A stretch of DNA of 59,368 nt from an uncultured Bacilli bacterium (GTDB lineage Bacteria; Bacillota_I; Bacilli_A; RF39; UBA660), in NCBI GenBank assembly GCA_947589675.1, contig CANQCI010000004.1, forward strand, positions 1 to 59,368. The letters are read 5' to 3'. The translations under genes and the position numbers were made by a program. The notes beneath the pieces are model-generated. The model worked only from the letters and a program-made list of their open reading frames with translations. It made no database searches and had not been told where the DNA came from. This document shows positions 34,819-42,411 of this stretch, piece after piece; the first letter of the stretch is position 1; every line of letters begins with the position of its first letter.

Positions 34819-35501
34819 TGTATTTTGATAGTGTTAAAAATGATCCAGAAATCATCAATCTTTATAATGCCATTAAAGCTTTAGAAGAAAAAAATGAAAA
34901 TCATATATATCATGGGTATTATCATGCTTTTAATGTTACTTTGTTAGTAGAAAAAATATTAAAGGGATTAAATTATGATGAAGAATATATTGATGAAGCT
35001 AAGATAGCCGCTTTTTTACATGATATAGGTTATTATTTAGGAAGAAAGGGATATCCTTTAAGAAGTTATTTTTATGCCCAAAATTATTTTAAAAATCAAA
35101 ATATGCAATTAAAATATGAAAAGGAAGTTTTAAATGCCATAAAAAATCATCAACATCTTGAAGCTACGGAAAATATAATGGCATTAGTTTTAGCTTTTGC
35201 CAATAAATTAGATATTAAAGGGAATCGGTTAACTAATTATGGTAAAGCAGTTGTAGGAGAAAGACAATTAGTTTTTATTAATGATATCGATATTAGATTA
35301 ATAAATAAAGATTTAGAAATTACTTTTTTAGTAGCTCCTGAGGTAAATTTATCAGAGTTAGAAGAATATGGTTTGATGCCTAAATTATTTCAAATTATTA
35401 TTGATTTTGCGAACTTGTTAGGCTTAAAACCTAGTGTTTATTTAAATAAAGAAAGATGGCAAATGTTTTTTGATATAAAAGAGGGAACTTATGCAACATA
35501 A
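34818..35501 (+). CDS. HD-domain phosphohydrolase-like protein
   Basis: 227 residues. Metal ligands of an HD domain can be seen: IYHGYYHAFNVTLLVEK (His), IAAFLHDIGYYLGRKG (His-Asp), and a later AIKNHQHLEATENI and ALVLAFANKLD. Substrate (nucleotide or other phosphoester) unknown. The start codon shares one base with the SDR stop and the 3' end overlaps the next gene by 11 bp, so it is translationally coupled. Confidence 0.75.
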   Translation: MYFDSVKNDPEIINLYNAIKALEEKNENHIYHGYYHAFNVTLLVEKILKGLNYDEEYIDEAKIAAFLHDIGYYLGRKGYPLRSYFYAQNYFKNQNMQLKYEKEVLNAIKNHQHLEATENIMALVLAFANKLDIKGNRLTNYGKAVVGERQLVFINDIDIRLINKDLEITFLVAPEVNLSELEEYGLMPKLFQIIIDFANLLGLKPSVYLNKERWQMFFDIKEGTYAT

Positions 35502-36009
35502 AAAAGAATATTTTAATGAATTATTATATATTCAAAATAATCTTTATAAAATAAGAAAAAATCCTTATCATAAAGCCCAAAATATAACATGGCAAATAGA
35601 AATTTATTTATATTATCTTTTAGAGTTTTTAATAATTATTGGTATCCTTTTTCGGTTATATCATAATGTTTATTTAATATATCCTTTAGGAATATTATTA
35701 ACTTTATTTATTTTCTTTTTAATATATTATGGAAAGGTAAGAGATTTAATAAAAGTTTATCTAAAAGAATTAGGTGAATATAGTTATGAAATAAATAAGG
35801 AAAAAATTAATTTAACAGTTAATGATCAATATCAAATAAGTGTTTTATGGCAAGATTTAAATTATATTATTTTTAATAAAACTACGATTAGTTTTATTAC
35901 GAAAAAGATAAGTGGCATAATAATTATTTTAGATATCAAAGAGAAAAATAAAATATTAAAAGAATTACAAAAATATGGACAAGATAATTTAGTTGTGGAT
36001 AATTATTAA
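35491..36009 (+). CDS. Two-helix membrane protein with YcxB-like C-terminal domain
   Basis: 172 residues. Two adjacent transmembrane helices at about 35-55 and 60-80, then a soluble part with beta-rich YEINKEKINLTVNDQYQISV and LWQDLNYIIFNKTTISFI, the YcxB-like pattern (W..L..I......). The family has no defined function. Overlaps the HD gene by 11 bp. Another protein of the same kind is encoded near 38.6 kb. Confidence 0.6.
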   Translation: MQHKKEYFNELLYIQNNLYKIRKNPYHKAQNITWQIEIYLYYLLEFLIIIGILFRLYHNVYLIYPLGILLTLFIFFLIYYGKVRDLIKVYLKELGEYSYEINKEKINLTVNDQYQISVLWQDLNYIIFNKTTISFITKKISGIIIILDIKEKNKILKELQKYGQDNLVVDNY

Positions 36010-36063
36010 AAATATTTGCGTTATTCTCGAATTTCATTTAAAATAGATATTGAAGGTGGTTTT

Positions 36064-36762
36064 ATGAAAAAATTTAGAAAAATTATATTAGGATTAAGTT
36101 TATTATTATGTGTATTTATTTTAACAGGGTGTGGGAAAGAAGAACCAGTTAAGCATGAAGAAGTTCCCCAAATAAGTGATGCTACGAAGTTTAAAGAAGA
36201 ATATGAAAAATTAAATGGGACGAAAAATTCCAGTGGGGAAGCTCACCGGACAATTACCATTCCTGAGGAAAATCCCATGGTTTATGCCGAAGCCAAGGAT
36301 ATTGTGGAAAAAATAAATAATAAAGAAACGTTTTATGTTTATTTTGGCTTTAGTACTTGCCCATGGTGTCGGAGTGTTATCGAAAAAGCTTTAGAAGTGG
36401 CTAGTAGTGCTAAGGTAGATAAGATATACTATGTTGATGTTTTAGATATTAGAGATACTTTAGAATTAGATGAAGATGATAAAGTTGTTACCACTAAGGC
36501 GGGGACTAAAGATTATTATGAACTAATCGATTTACTTGATGATGTTTTAGAAGAATATACTTTAACTAATAGTAAGAATAAAAAAATAGATACGAAAGAA
36601 AAAAGAATTTATGCTCCTAACTTTGTTTATGTCAAAGATGGCAAGCCTGAGGATTGTATTGAGGGAACCAGTAGTAAACAAAAAGAAGCTCGGGGAGAAT
36701 TAACTGATAAAATATTAAAAGATGAAGAAAAAGCTTTTAAAAGCTTCTTTGGGATATCCTAA
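36064..36762 (+). CDS. Thioredoxin-fold lipoprotein with CPWC motif
   Basis: 232 residues with a lipoprotein signal (LLCVFILTGCGKEE, lipobox Cys near residue 23) and a thioredoxin-like domain: FYVYFGFSTCPWCRSVIEKA includes the redox CPWC. Likely an extracytoplasmic thiol-disulfide oxidoreductase tethered to the membrane. It has a long acidic insert (DEDDKVVTTKAGTKDYYELI). I use ATG 36064, after GAAGGTGG, not the upstream in-frame ATG. Its stop overlaps the next start codon. Confidence 0.85.
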   Translation: MKKFRKIILGLSLLLCVFILTGCGKEEPVKHEEVPQISDATKFKEEYEKLNGTKNSSGEAHRTITIPEENPMVYAEAKDIVEKINNKETFYVYFGFSTCPWCRSVIEKALEVASSAKVDKIYYVDVLDIRDTLELDEDDKVVTTKAGTKDYYELIDLLDDVLEEYTLTNSKNKKIDTKEKRIYAPNFVYVKDGKPEDCIEGTSSKQKEARGELTDKILKDEEKAFKSFFGIS

Positions 36763-37058
36763 TGTTAAAAGAATTTCGAAAATTAACTAAAGAAGAAAAA
36801 CAAGAAATAAGAAAAAGTTATCGAAGTAATTGTTTTAAAGAATATCGTTATTCGATAAATTTATTTATCCTTTATGTATTCGTGGGGATATTTAGTTTAT
36901 TTTCTTTATTACTTATGGTTTTTGTTAGGAAGATTTTCTTAATTCTTTTTCTTTTTTCTTTAATTATATTAATTATAGTTTTTAAAATATATCAAAATTC
37001 CGTGCAAAAATTTACGGATTATGTAAAGGAATATTTAAATGAAAAGAATAATTGCTAG
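36762..37058 (+). CDS. Small two-helix membrane protein
   Basis: 98 residues, unrecognised. Basic N-terminus (KEFRKLTKEEKQEIRKSYR) and two hydrophobic helices at about 28-50 and 55-75, separated by a short RK turn. The start overlaps the upstream lipoprotein stop by one base, and the end overlaps the YkuD-like gene by 20 bp, so it is coupled to both. Confidence 0.6.
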   Translation: MLKEFRKLTKEEKQEIRKSYRSNCFKEYRYSINLFILYVFVGIFSLFSLLLMVFVRKIFLILFLFSLIILIIVFKIYQNSVQKFTDYVKEYLNEKNNC

Positions 37059-37605
37059 TTTAAATAAAAGAAAGATATATTTAATCGATAATGGGATTAT
37101 TTTAAAAGAATTAGCTCCCTTATGGTATGGTAAAAATGGGGGAACTAAAAACAAGTGTGAAAATGATATGTGTACCCCTTTGGGGGTTTTTAATTTAGGG
37201 TTTGCTTTTGGGTATCACAAATTAAAGATTAATTATCCTTATTATTTAATAAAAGATAATATTTATTGGGTGGATGATCCTGAGTCTAGTTATTATAATA
37301 ATTGGGTTGAAGTAGCAAGTAAAAAGAGAGAATTTTTATATCCTTATATGAAAACAAGTAAAGATATTGCTTGGCAAAAAGCTGAACACTTAATAAATTA
37401 TCCAGTTGGTTATGAGTTAGCCTTAGTAATTGAATATAATACTAAGCCAGTAATTAAGAATGCTGGTTCCGCCATTTTTTTGCATATCAAAGAAAAAGAT
37501 TATACCGCCGGGTGCTTAGCAACCACCAAAGCAAATATGGAAGATATTTTAAATTGGTTAGATGGTAGTTCTAAAACGGTAAAGATTGAAATTCGCTTAG
37601 ATTAA
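37039..37605 (+). CDS. YkuD-family L,D-transpeptidase-like protein
   Basis: 188 residues. The catalytic signature is visible as AIFLHIKEKDYTAGCLATTK: HxxxxxxxxTxGC, compared with SHGC in most family members. CTPLGVFNLGFAFG and INYPYYLIKDNIYWVDDPES are typical of the YbiS/YkuD type. No signal peptide is evident, which is odd for a peptidoglycan cross-linking enzyme; it may be a cytosolic or non-classical member. Cotranscribed with the small membrane protein. Confidence 0.8.
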   Translation: MKRIIASLNKRKIYLIDNGIILKELAPLWYGKNGGTKNKCENDMCTPLGVFNLGFAFGYHKLKINYPYYLIKDNIYWVDDPESSYYNNWVEVASKKREFLYPYMKTSKDIAWQKAEHLINYPVGYELALVIEYNTKPVIKNAGSAIFLHIKEKDYTAGCLATTKANMEDILNWLDGSSKTVKIEIRLD

Positions 37606-37638
37606 CGGTATAATTGGGAAGCAATAGGAAGTGAAACT

Positions 37639-38463
37639 ATGGAAAAATATCAAGAAATAGAACGGAGTATTATTAAGAAATTTCGCAAGGACATCTGGAG
37701 TCGGTTTATGAAAGCGGTTAGTGATTATAAATTAATTAGGGAAAATGACCGGATTATGGTGTGTATCAGTGGAGGAAAAGATTCGTTTTTACTAGCCAAA
37801 TGTATCCAAGAATTAATTAGACATGGGAAGGTTAAGTTTACCGCCCATTATGTTGTGATGAACCCAGGTTATAGTGCAGAAAATTTAGAAATCATTAAAA
37901 ACAATGCCAAATTATTAAATATTCCCATTGAAATATATGAAACGAATATTTATGATACCGTTTATAAATTAAATTCCAAGTCCGCTTGTTATTTATGTGC
38001 CCGAATGAGGCGAGGGTATCTTTATAGTAAAGCGAAAGAACTAGGGTGTAATAAGATTGCTTTAGGGCATCATTTTAATGATGTGATTGAAACCTCTCTT
38101 TTATCCATGTTTTATGGCTCTGAGGTTAAAACGATGCTTCCAAAACTTCACAGTGAAAATTATGAGGGATTAGAATTAATTCGTCCTTTATATTTAGTTA
38201 AAGAAGAAGCTATTTTAGCTTTTAAGAAATATAATGAACTTAACTTTATTAATTGTGCTTGTCGGTTCACAGAAAATTGTGCTATAAATGGCGATTCTAC
38301 CAGTAAAAGATTAGAAATTAAAAACTTAATAAAATCTTTAAAAAAGATTAATCCCGAAATGGATAATAATATTTTTAAAGCTTTAGATAATATTAATTTA
38401 AATTGTGTTTTGGGAACCAAAAAGAATGGTGAATATCATAGTTTTTTAGATGACTATGAATAG
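37639..38463 (+). CDS. PP-loop ATPase, TtcA-like tRNA thiolation protein
   Basis: 274 residues. PP-loop CISGGKDSFLLAKC near 43-56, cysteine pair SACYLCARMRRG and IALGHHFNDVIETSLLSMFYG typical of TtcA/TtuA-type enzymes, plus a later C-x-C (INCACRFTENC). TtcA makes 2-thiocytidine in tRNA using an Fe-S cluster; related proteins thiolate other positions, so the exact tRNA target is uncertain. RBS AGGAAG. A terminator was not clear; the next gene begins 57 bp on. Confidence 0.8.
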   Translation: MEKYQEIERSIIKKFRKDIWSRFMKAVSDYKLIRENDRIMVCISGGKDSFLLAKCIQELIRHGKVKFTAHYVVMNPGYSAENLEIIKNNAKLLNIPIEIYETNIYDTVYKLNSKSACYLCARMRRGYLYSKAKELGCNKIALGHHFNDVIETSLLSMFYGSEVKTMLPKLHSENYEGLELIRPLYLVKEEAILAFKKYNELNFINCACRFTENCAINGDSTSKRLEIKNLIKSLKKINPEMDNNIFKALDNINLNCVLGTKKNGEYHSFLDDYE

Positions 38464-38519
38464 CTCTTGTTAAGATTTATTTAAAATGCTAAAATATCCT
38501 TAAGAATAGAGGGATAGTT

Positions 38520-39041
38520 TTGAAAATAGAAAGTAATGTGCATAAGAACTTTTGGTTAATATTAAATGAAGCTCGGGGAGTAGCCATTCATAAAAGAAAA
38601 ATAATTAAAAAAGGAAAGTGTTCACATATTAATTACTTTGAAGAAGTTTTAATTATTTTCTTCCTTCTTTTATTACTGGCTGTTGCTACAACTTTTTTTC
38701 CTATCTTTGCTATAAATGTCTATGGTATATTTGTTTTAATATTAGCTTTTTTATATCTTATAATAAATATAAGTTTTTTTCTGATAACTTATAGTTACCG
38801 GGAAAAACAACATTTTAAAAGTTTTGTGTTACTTACTAAAGAAGGACTAGTAGATGAATCCTATCACCAAATTAAAATGCTTTTTAAATGGGATTTAATA
38901 CAAGCCATTGTTATTAAAAAATATAGTATAACCATATTAACCAAAACCCCTTGTTATTTTTACTTTGGGAAAGAAAGTGAAAAAGATATATTAAAAGCTT
39001 TAAAAAAATATCATCAAAAGATATTAGTTATAAAAGAATAA
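38520..39041 (+). CDS. YcxB-like membrane protein
   Basis: 173 residues, TTG start with AGAGGGATAG upstream. Two transmembrane helices at about 42-66 and 70-95, then a soluble domain with LLTKEGLVDESYHQIKMLFK and WDLIQAIVIKKYSITILT, matching the YcxB-like pattern. Resembles the protein at 35.5 kb in layout but not closely in sequence. Converges directly with the DUF6512-like gene with no spacer. Confidence 0.6.
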   Translation: MKIESNVHKNFWLILNEARGVAIHKRKIIKKGKCSHINYFEEVLIIFFLLLLLAVATTFFPIFAINVYGIFVLILAFLYLIINISFFLITYSYREKQHFKSFVLLTKEGLVDESYHQIKMLFKWDLIQAIVIKKYSITILTKTPCYFYFGKESEKDILKALKKYHQKILVIKE

Positions 39042-39557
39042 TTATTTTTTTAAACCATAGGTATGTGTATGATAATCATAAAATAAGCCATTTAAAGGGG
39101 GATTATACGTAAATATATTTAAGATAAAATATAATATTATAAATAATATTAAACCTAATTGATTTTTAAAATGGATTTTTTTAGCTAAGATATTATAAAT
39201 ATAAAGACTAATTTGAATGGCAAAGAAATAGATTAATAACGTTAAAACTAAATTATCTTTAGTTTTTAAAATAATAAAGAATACAAAAGAGAAAATGATG
39301 GTAACTGTAAAAAGACATATAATGGTAGATATAAAGTAATTAAAAAGCGAATTACGGCGTTTATAAAGAAAGTAATCAAGGATAGCAAAAAGAAAAAAGG
39401 AAGTTACAATCATTTTATTATGTTCAAAAATACTTTCATTAACTGGACTAATTACAGAAGTAAAAAAATTAGGACAAAGTTTATAAAGACTATGAATTAA
39501 AATACTAAAGATAAATATGATAAAAGGACTCAAGATAAGCCAAGTTTTTCTTTTCAT
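39042..39557 (-). CDS. Membrane protein, DUF6512-like
   Basis: 171 residues with five to six hydrophobic segments. SVISPVNESIFEHNKMIVTSF near residues 35-55 is the pattern I associate with DUF6512 (SPVNESxWEH). ATG 39557 is chosen because AGGTGAT lies 7 bp upstream; the GTG at 39569 is part of that site. Ends at the base after its convergent neighbour. Function unknown. Confidence 0.65.
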   Translation of the reverse strand: MKRKTWLILSPFIIFIFSILIHSLYKLCPNFFTSVISPVNESIFEHNKMIVTSFFLFAILDYFLYKRRNSLFNYFISTIICLFTVTIIFSFVFFIILKTKDNLVLTLLIYFFAIQISLYIYNILAKKIHFKNQLGLILFIILYFILNIFTYNPPLNGLFYDYHTHTYGLKK

Positions 39558-39658
39558 TTTGTTTATCACCTAATATATTTTATGCTTTTTATTTGTAACT
39601 AGTAAAAAATGCAAAATTGTTCGAAATATGTTAGAATGATATCAAGAGGTGAAGCATT

Positions 39659-40951
39659 TTGTATAGAAAAATTGAAGAAGATTTAAAAGCTTGGTTAAAT
39701 GATTATAAAATGCCTTTAATGTTAGTGGGAGCAAGACAAACTGGTAAAACATATATCTTAAATAAATTTTGTCAAAATAATTTTGCCAATTATATTTATA
39801 TTAATTTAGATAAAGAGGAAAATATTCAAAAAGTTTTTGAGGAAACAATTGATCCCGATGTTATAATTGAAAAAATAGAAATTATTAAAAATGTAAATAT
39901 TAATATAGATAATACGATAATTTTTTTAGATGAAATACAAGTGAGTGAAAGAGCTATTACTTCTTTAAAATATTTTTGTGAAAGTCCTAAAAATTACCAC
40001 ATTGTTTGTGCTGGTTCGCTTTTAGGGGTGAAAATTAATCGGTTTAAGTCCTCATTCCCAGTGGGTAAAGTTCTGATTAAATATTTATATCCTATGGATT
40101 TTCAAGAATATCTTCTGGCTTTAGGAGAAGATAAATTAATTCAAGAAATAAAGAATCATTATGAAACTAATGAACCTTTAATGAAACCCATTCATGAATT
40201 AGCCCTAGATTTATATAAAAAATATTTGGTTTTAGGAGGAATGCCTACTTTAGTTAATAATTTTATTGCGAGTGACCTTAATATAGCTCATGTAAATTTT
40301 GAACTTCAAGAGCAAATTATCACAGCTTATTTAGCTGATATGAATAAGTATACTGAAAATACTGAGGGAGTAAAAAATAATCAAATTTATAACTCGATAC
40401 CTAAAGAATTAACTCGGGAAAATAATACTTTTAAATATAGTATAGTTGCTAAAGATGCTCGTAAAATTAGATATGAAAGTAGTTTAGATTGGCTTTTAGC
40501 TAGTAATATGCTCTTAAAATGTGATTTAGTAAAAAGAAATGAATCACCTTTAAAAGCCTTTGTTGACACCGATAAATTTAAATTATATTTAAGTGATGTG
40601 GGTTTACTTAGGGCTTTATCCAATCTTGATTATCGGGAAATTATTTTAGATCAAAATGAGTTATATAAAGGCGTTTTAACCGAAAATTATATAGCTTGTG
40701 AATTATATCCCCGAACCAAAGAATTATATTATTATAATTTTGATCGTTATGAAATTGATTTTTTAATCAAAATAGATGGGGATATTATTCCTATTGAAGT
40801 TAAAAGTGGAAGACGAACTAATAGTAAGAGTTTAAATGAATATATCAAGAAATATCAACCTAAATATAGTATTCGTTTATCAATGAAAAATTTTGGTTTA
40901 GAAAATAATATTAAATCAGTACCTTTATATGCGGTATTTTGTCTTAAATAG
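39659..40951 (+). CDS. AAA_14/DUF4143 ATPase, subfamily 2, without array
   Basis: 430 residues. Walker A GARQTGKTYILNKF at 25-38, Walker B IIFLDEIQVSERAI, sensor HIVCAGSLLGVKI, YLYPMDFQEYLLALGE, and DUF4143 C-terminus with YEIDFLIKIDGDIIPIEVKSG. Start is TTG, preceded by AGAGGTGA. Closely related to the ATPase between polA and mutM, but no direct repeats or palindrome is evident in the 100 bp upstream. It is followed by a phosphoesterase gene 11 bp on, so it may be part of a small operon. Confidence 0.87.
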   Translation: MYRKIEEDLKAWLNDYKMPLMLVGARQTGKTYILNKFCQNNFANYIYINLDKEENIQKVFEETIDPDVIIEKIEIIKNVNINIDNTIIFLDEIQVSERAITSLKYFCESPKNYHIVCAGSLLGVKINRFKSSFPVGKVLIKYLYPMDFQEYLLALGEDKLIQEIKNHYETNEPLMKPIHELALDLYKKYLVLGGMPTLVNNFIASDLNIAHVNFELQEQIITAYLADMNKYTENTEGVKNNQIYNSIPKELTRENNTFKYSIVAKDARKIRYESSLDWLLASNMLLKCDLVKRNESPLKAFVDTDKFKLYLSDVGLLRALSNLDYREIILDQNELYKGVLTENYIACELYPRTKELYYYNFDRYEIDFLIKIDGDIIPIEVKSGRRTNSKSLNEYIKKYQPKYSIRLSMKNFGLENNIKSVPLYAVFCLK

Positions 40952-40962
40952 GAAACTTTATA

Positions 40963-41487
40963 ATGATTTATTTTACTTCGGATACTCATTTTAGTCATCT
41001 TAATATTATTAAATATTGTAATCGTCCTTTTCAGGATGTAAAAGAAATGAATGAATGTTTAATTAAAAATTGGAATAAGATGATTGCAAATGATGATATA
41101 GTTTATCATTTAGGTGACTTTTGTTTAGCAAGTAATGAGGAAATTAAAGAAATCTTTAATAGACTTAATGGGCATATTATTTTAATTCGGGGGAATCATG
41201 ATCGAAAAAGTGTTAAATATTATGAAAGTCTGGGCTTGCAAGTTTTAACTAATGCTCCCATTATTTTGCCTGAATATAAATTAATGTTATCCCATGTGCC
41301 TATTCCTGATGAAAAAATTTTCACGGGTTATACTAATTTACATGGACACATTCATAATAAAAAATTAGAAGATATTTATCCTCATAATTATAGTAACAAA
41401 AAACATATTAATTTAAGTACTGATAATACTAATTTTAAACCAGTAAGTTTAGAAGAAATATTAGAAATTATATCTAGTAAAAACTAA
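40963..41487 (+). CDS. Metallophosphoesterase (calcineurin-like)
   Basis: 174 residues. All calcineurin-like motifs are present: SDTHFSHLN (D-x-H), YHLGDFCL (GD), IRGNHDRKS (GNHD), MLSHVPI (H) and NLHGHIHNK (GHxH). Substrate unknown; small members of this type hydrolyse nucleotides or phosphodiesters. Lies 11 bp after the ATPase stop. A terminator overlaps its stop codon. Confidence 0.88.
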   Translation: MIYFTSDTHFSHLNIIKYCNRPFQDVKEMNECLIKNWNKMIANDDIVYHLGDFCLASNEEIKEIFNRLNGHIILIRGNHDRKSVKYYESLGLQVLTNAPIILPEYKLMLSHVPIPDEKIFTGYTNLHGHIHNKKLEDIYPHNYSNKKHINLSTDNTNFKPVSLEEILEIISSKN

Positions 41488-41508
41488 AGTTTTACTAGGT
41501 ATTTTTTT
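41474..41508 (+). terminator. Intrinsic terminator overlapping the phosphoesterase stop
   Basis: CTAGTAAAA pairs with TTTTACTAG around a 7-nt loop, followed by GTATTTTTTT. Confidence 0.8.
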
Positions 41509-41658
41509 AAATTTTATAAATAAAATTCTATTTTTGTAAAGTAACCCAAAAGTTACTTATTTTTAAGAAGGGTAGTTACTTTTATTTGACAATATTTAAC
41601 AAGGGGTTCTAGTCAAAAAAATAAAAATATGATAAATTAAACATAGGAGAGTGATATT

Positions 41659-42381
41659 ATGTTTATTGGCGAAAATCCTATTCATATTGAAAAGGGGGAT
41701 ATTGCCGAGTTAGTATTATTACCAGGCGATCCGCTTAGAGCAAAGTATATCGCTGAGAATTTTTTAACTGATGCGAAATTAGTGAGTCAAATTCGGGGAA
41801 TGTTTTGTTATACGGGGTATTATAAAAATACGAAGGTAAGTGTTATGGGTAGTGGCATGGGAATGCCTAGTGCTAGTATTTATGTTTTTGAATTAATTCA
41901 TTATTTTAAAGCTAAGAAAATTATTCGGATTGGCACTTGTGGAGCGGTTTCCCCGGTAGCTCAAATTGGTGAAATAATTTTAGCTAATCAAGTATATTCG
42001 GAATCTAATTTTGCTTATACTTATAATGATTATCCCGAACATGTTGTTAAGGCAAATGAAGATTTAAATCAAGATATCTTAGAGGTTGCTAAAGAAAAGG
42101 ACTTAAAAGTTCATTATGGCATGATGACAACTATGGATGTTTTTGGTCCTTATATTGATTTTGAAAGAGTCTTAGGACGGATACCGAAGGAATACGAAAT
42201 TTTAGGAGAAGAAATGGAAGCCTTTGGGGTAATTCATGTTGCTAATTCTTTAGGTGTTCAAGCATCAGCCATGGCAACTGTGGTGGACTCTAAATTTTCG
42301 CAAGTTGTCTTAAGTAGTGAAGAAAGAGAAAAAAATCTTAATGATATGATTACTTTAGCTCTTGATGCCATAATAAAATGA
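41659..42381 (+). CDS. deoD: Purine nucleoside phosphorylase, DeoD type
   Basis: 240 residues, typical length. LLPGDPLRAKYIAENFL, SVMGSGMGMPSASIYVFEL, IRIGTCGAV and EILGEEMEAFGVIHVANSLG are DeoD signatures. It phosphorolyses purine (deoxy)nucleosides to bases. RBS ATAGGAGAG. The 170-bp leader contains AAGTAAC/GTTACTT arms and a TTTGAC...GTCAAA pair that could be operators, but the evidence is weak. Converges with the surface protein gene. Confidence 0.94.
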   Translation: MFIGENPIHIEKGDIAELVLLPGDPLRAKYIAENFLTDAKLVSQIRGMFCYTGYYKNTKVSVMGSGMGMPSASIYVFELIHYFKAKKIIRIGTCGAVSPVAQIGEIILANQVYSESNFAYTYNDYPEHVVKANEDLNQDILEVAKEKDLKVHYGMMTTMDVFGPYIDFERVLGRIPKEYEILGEEMEAFGVIHVANSLGVQASAMATVVDSKFSQVVLSSEEREKNLNDMITLALDAIIK

Positions 42382-42411
42382 TATGAAATTTATTTCATAC
42401 CATTTTTTTTG
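42382..42411 (+). terminator. Terminator after deoD
   Basis: TATGAAAT pairs with ATTTCATA around TT, then CCA and eight T. It overlaps the 3' end of the convergent surface-protein gene. Confidence 0.75.

Noticed and set aside
41585-41617. TTTGAC...GTCAAA pair as a deoD operator
   Set aside because: Arms are only six bases with a 21-base gap in AT-rich DNA, and one arm coincides with a promoter-like TTGACA without a matching -10.
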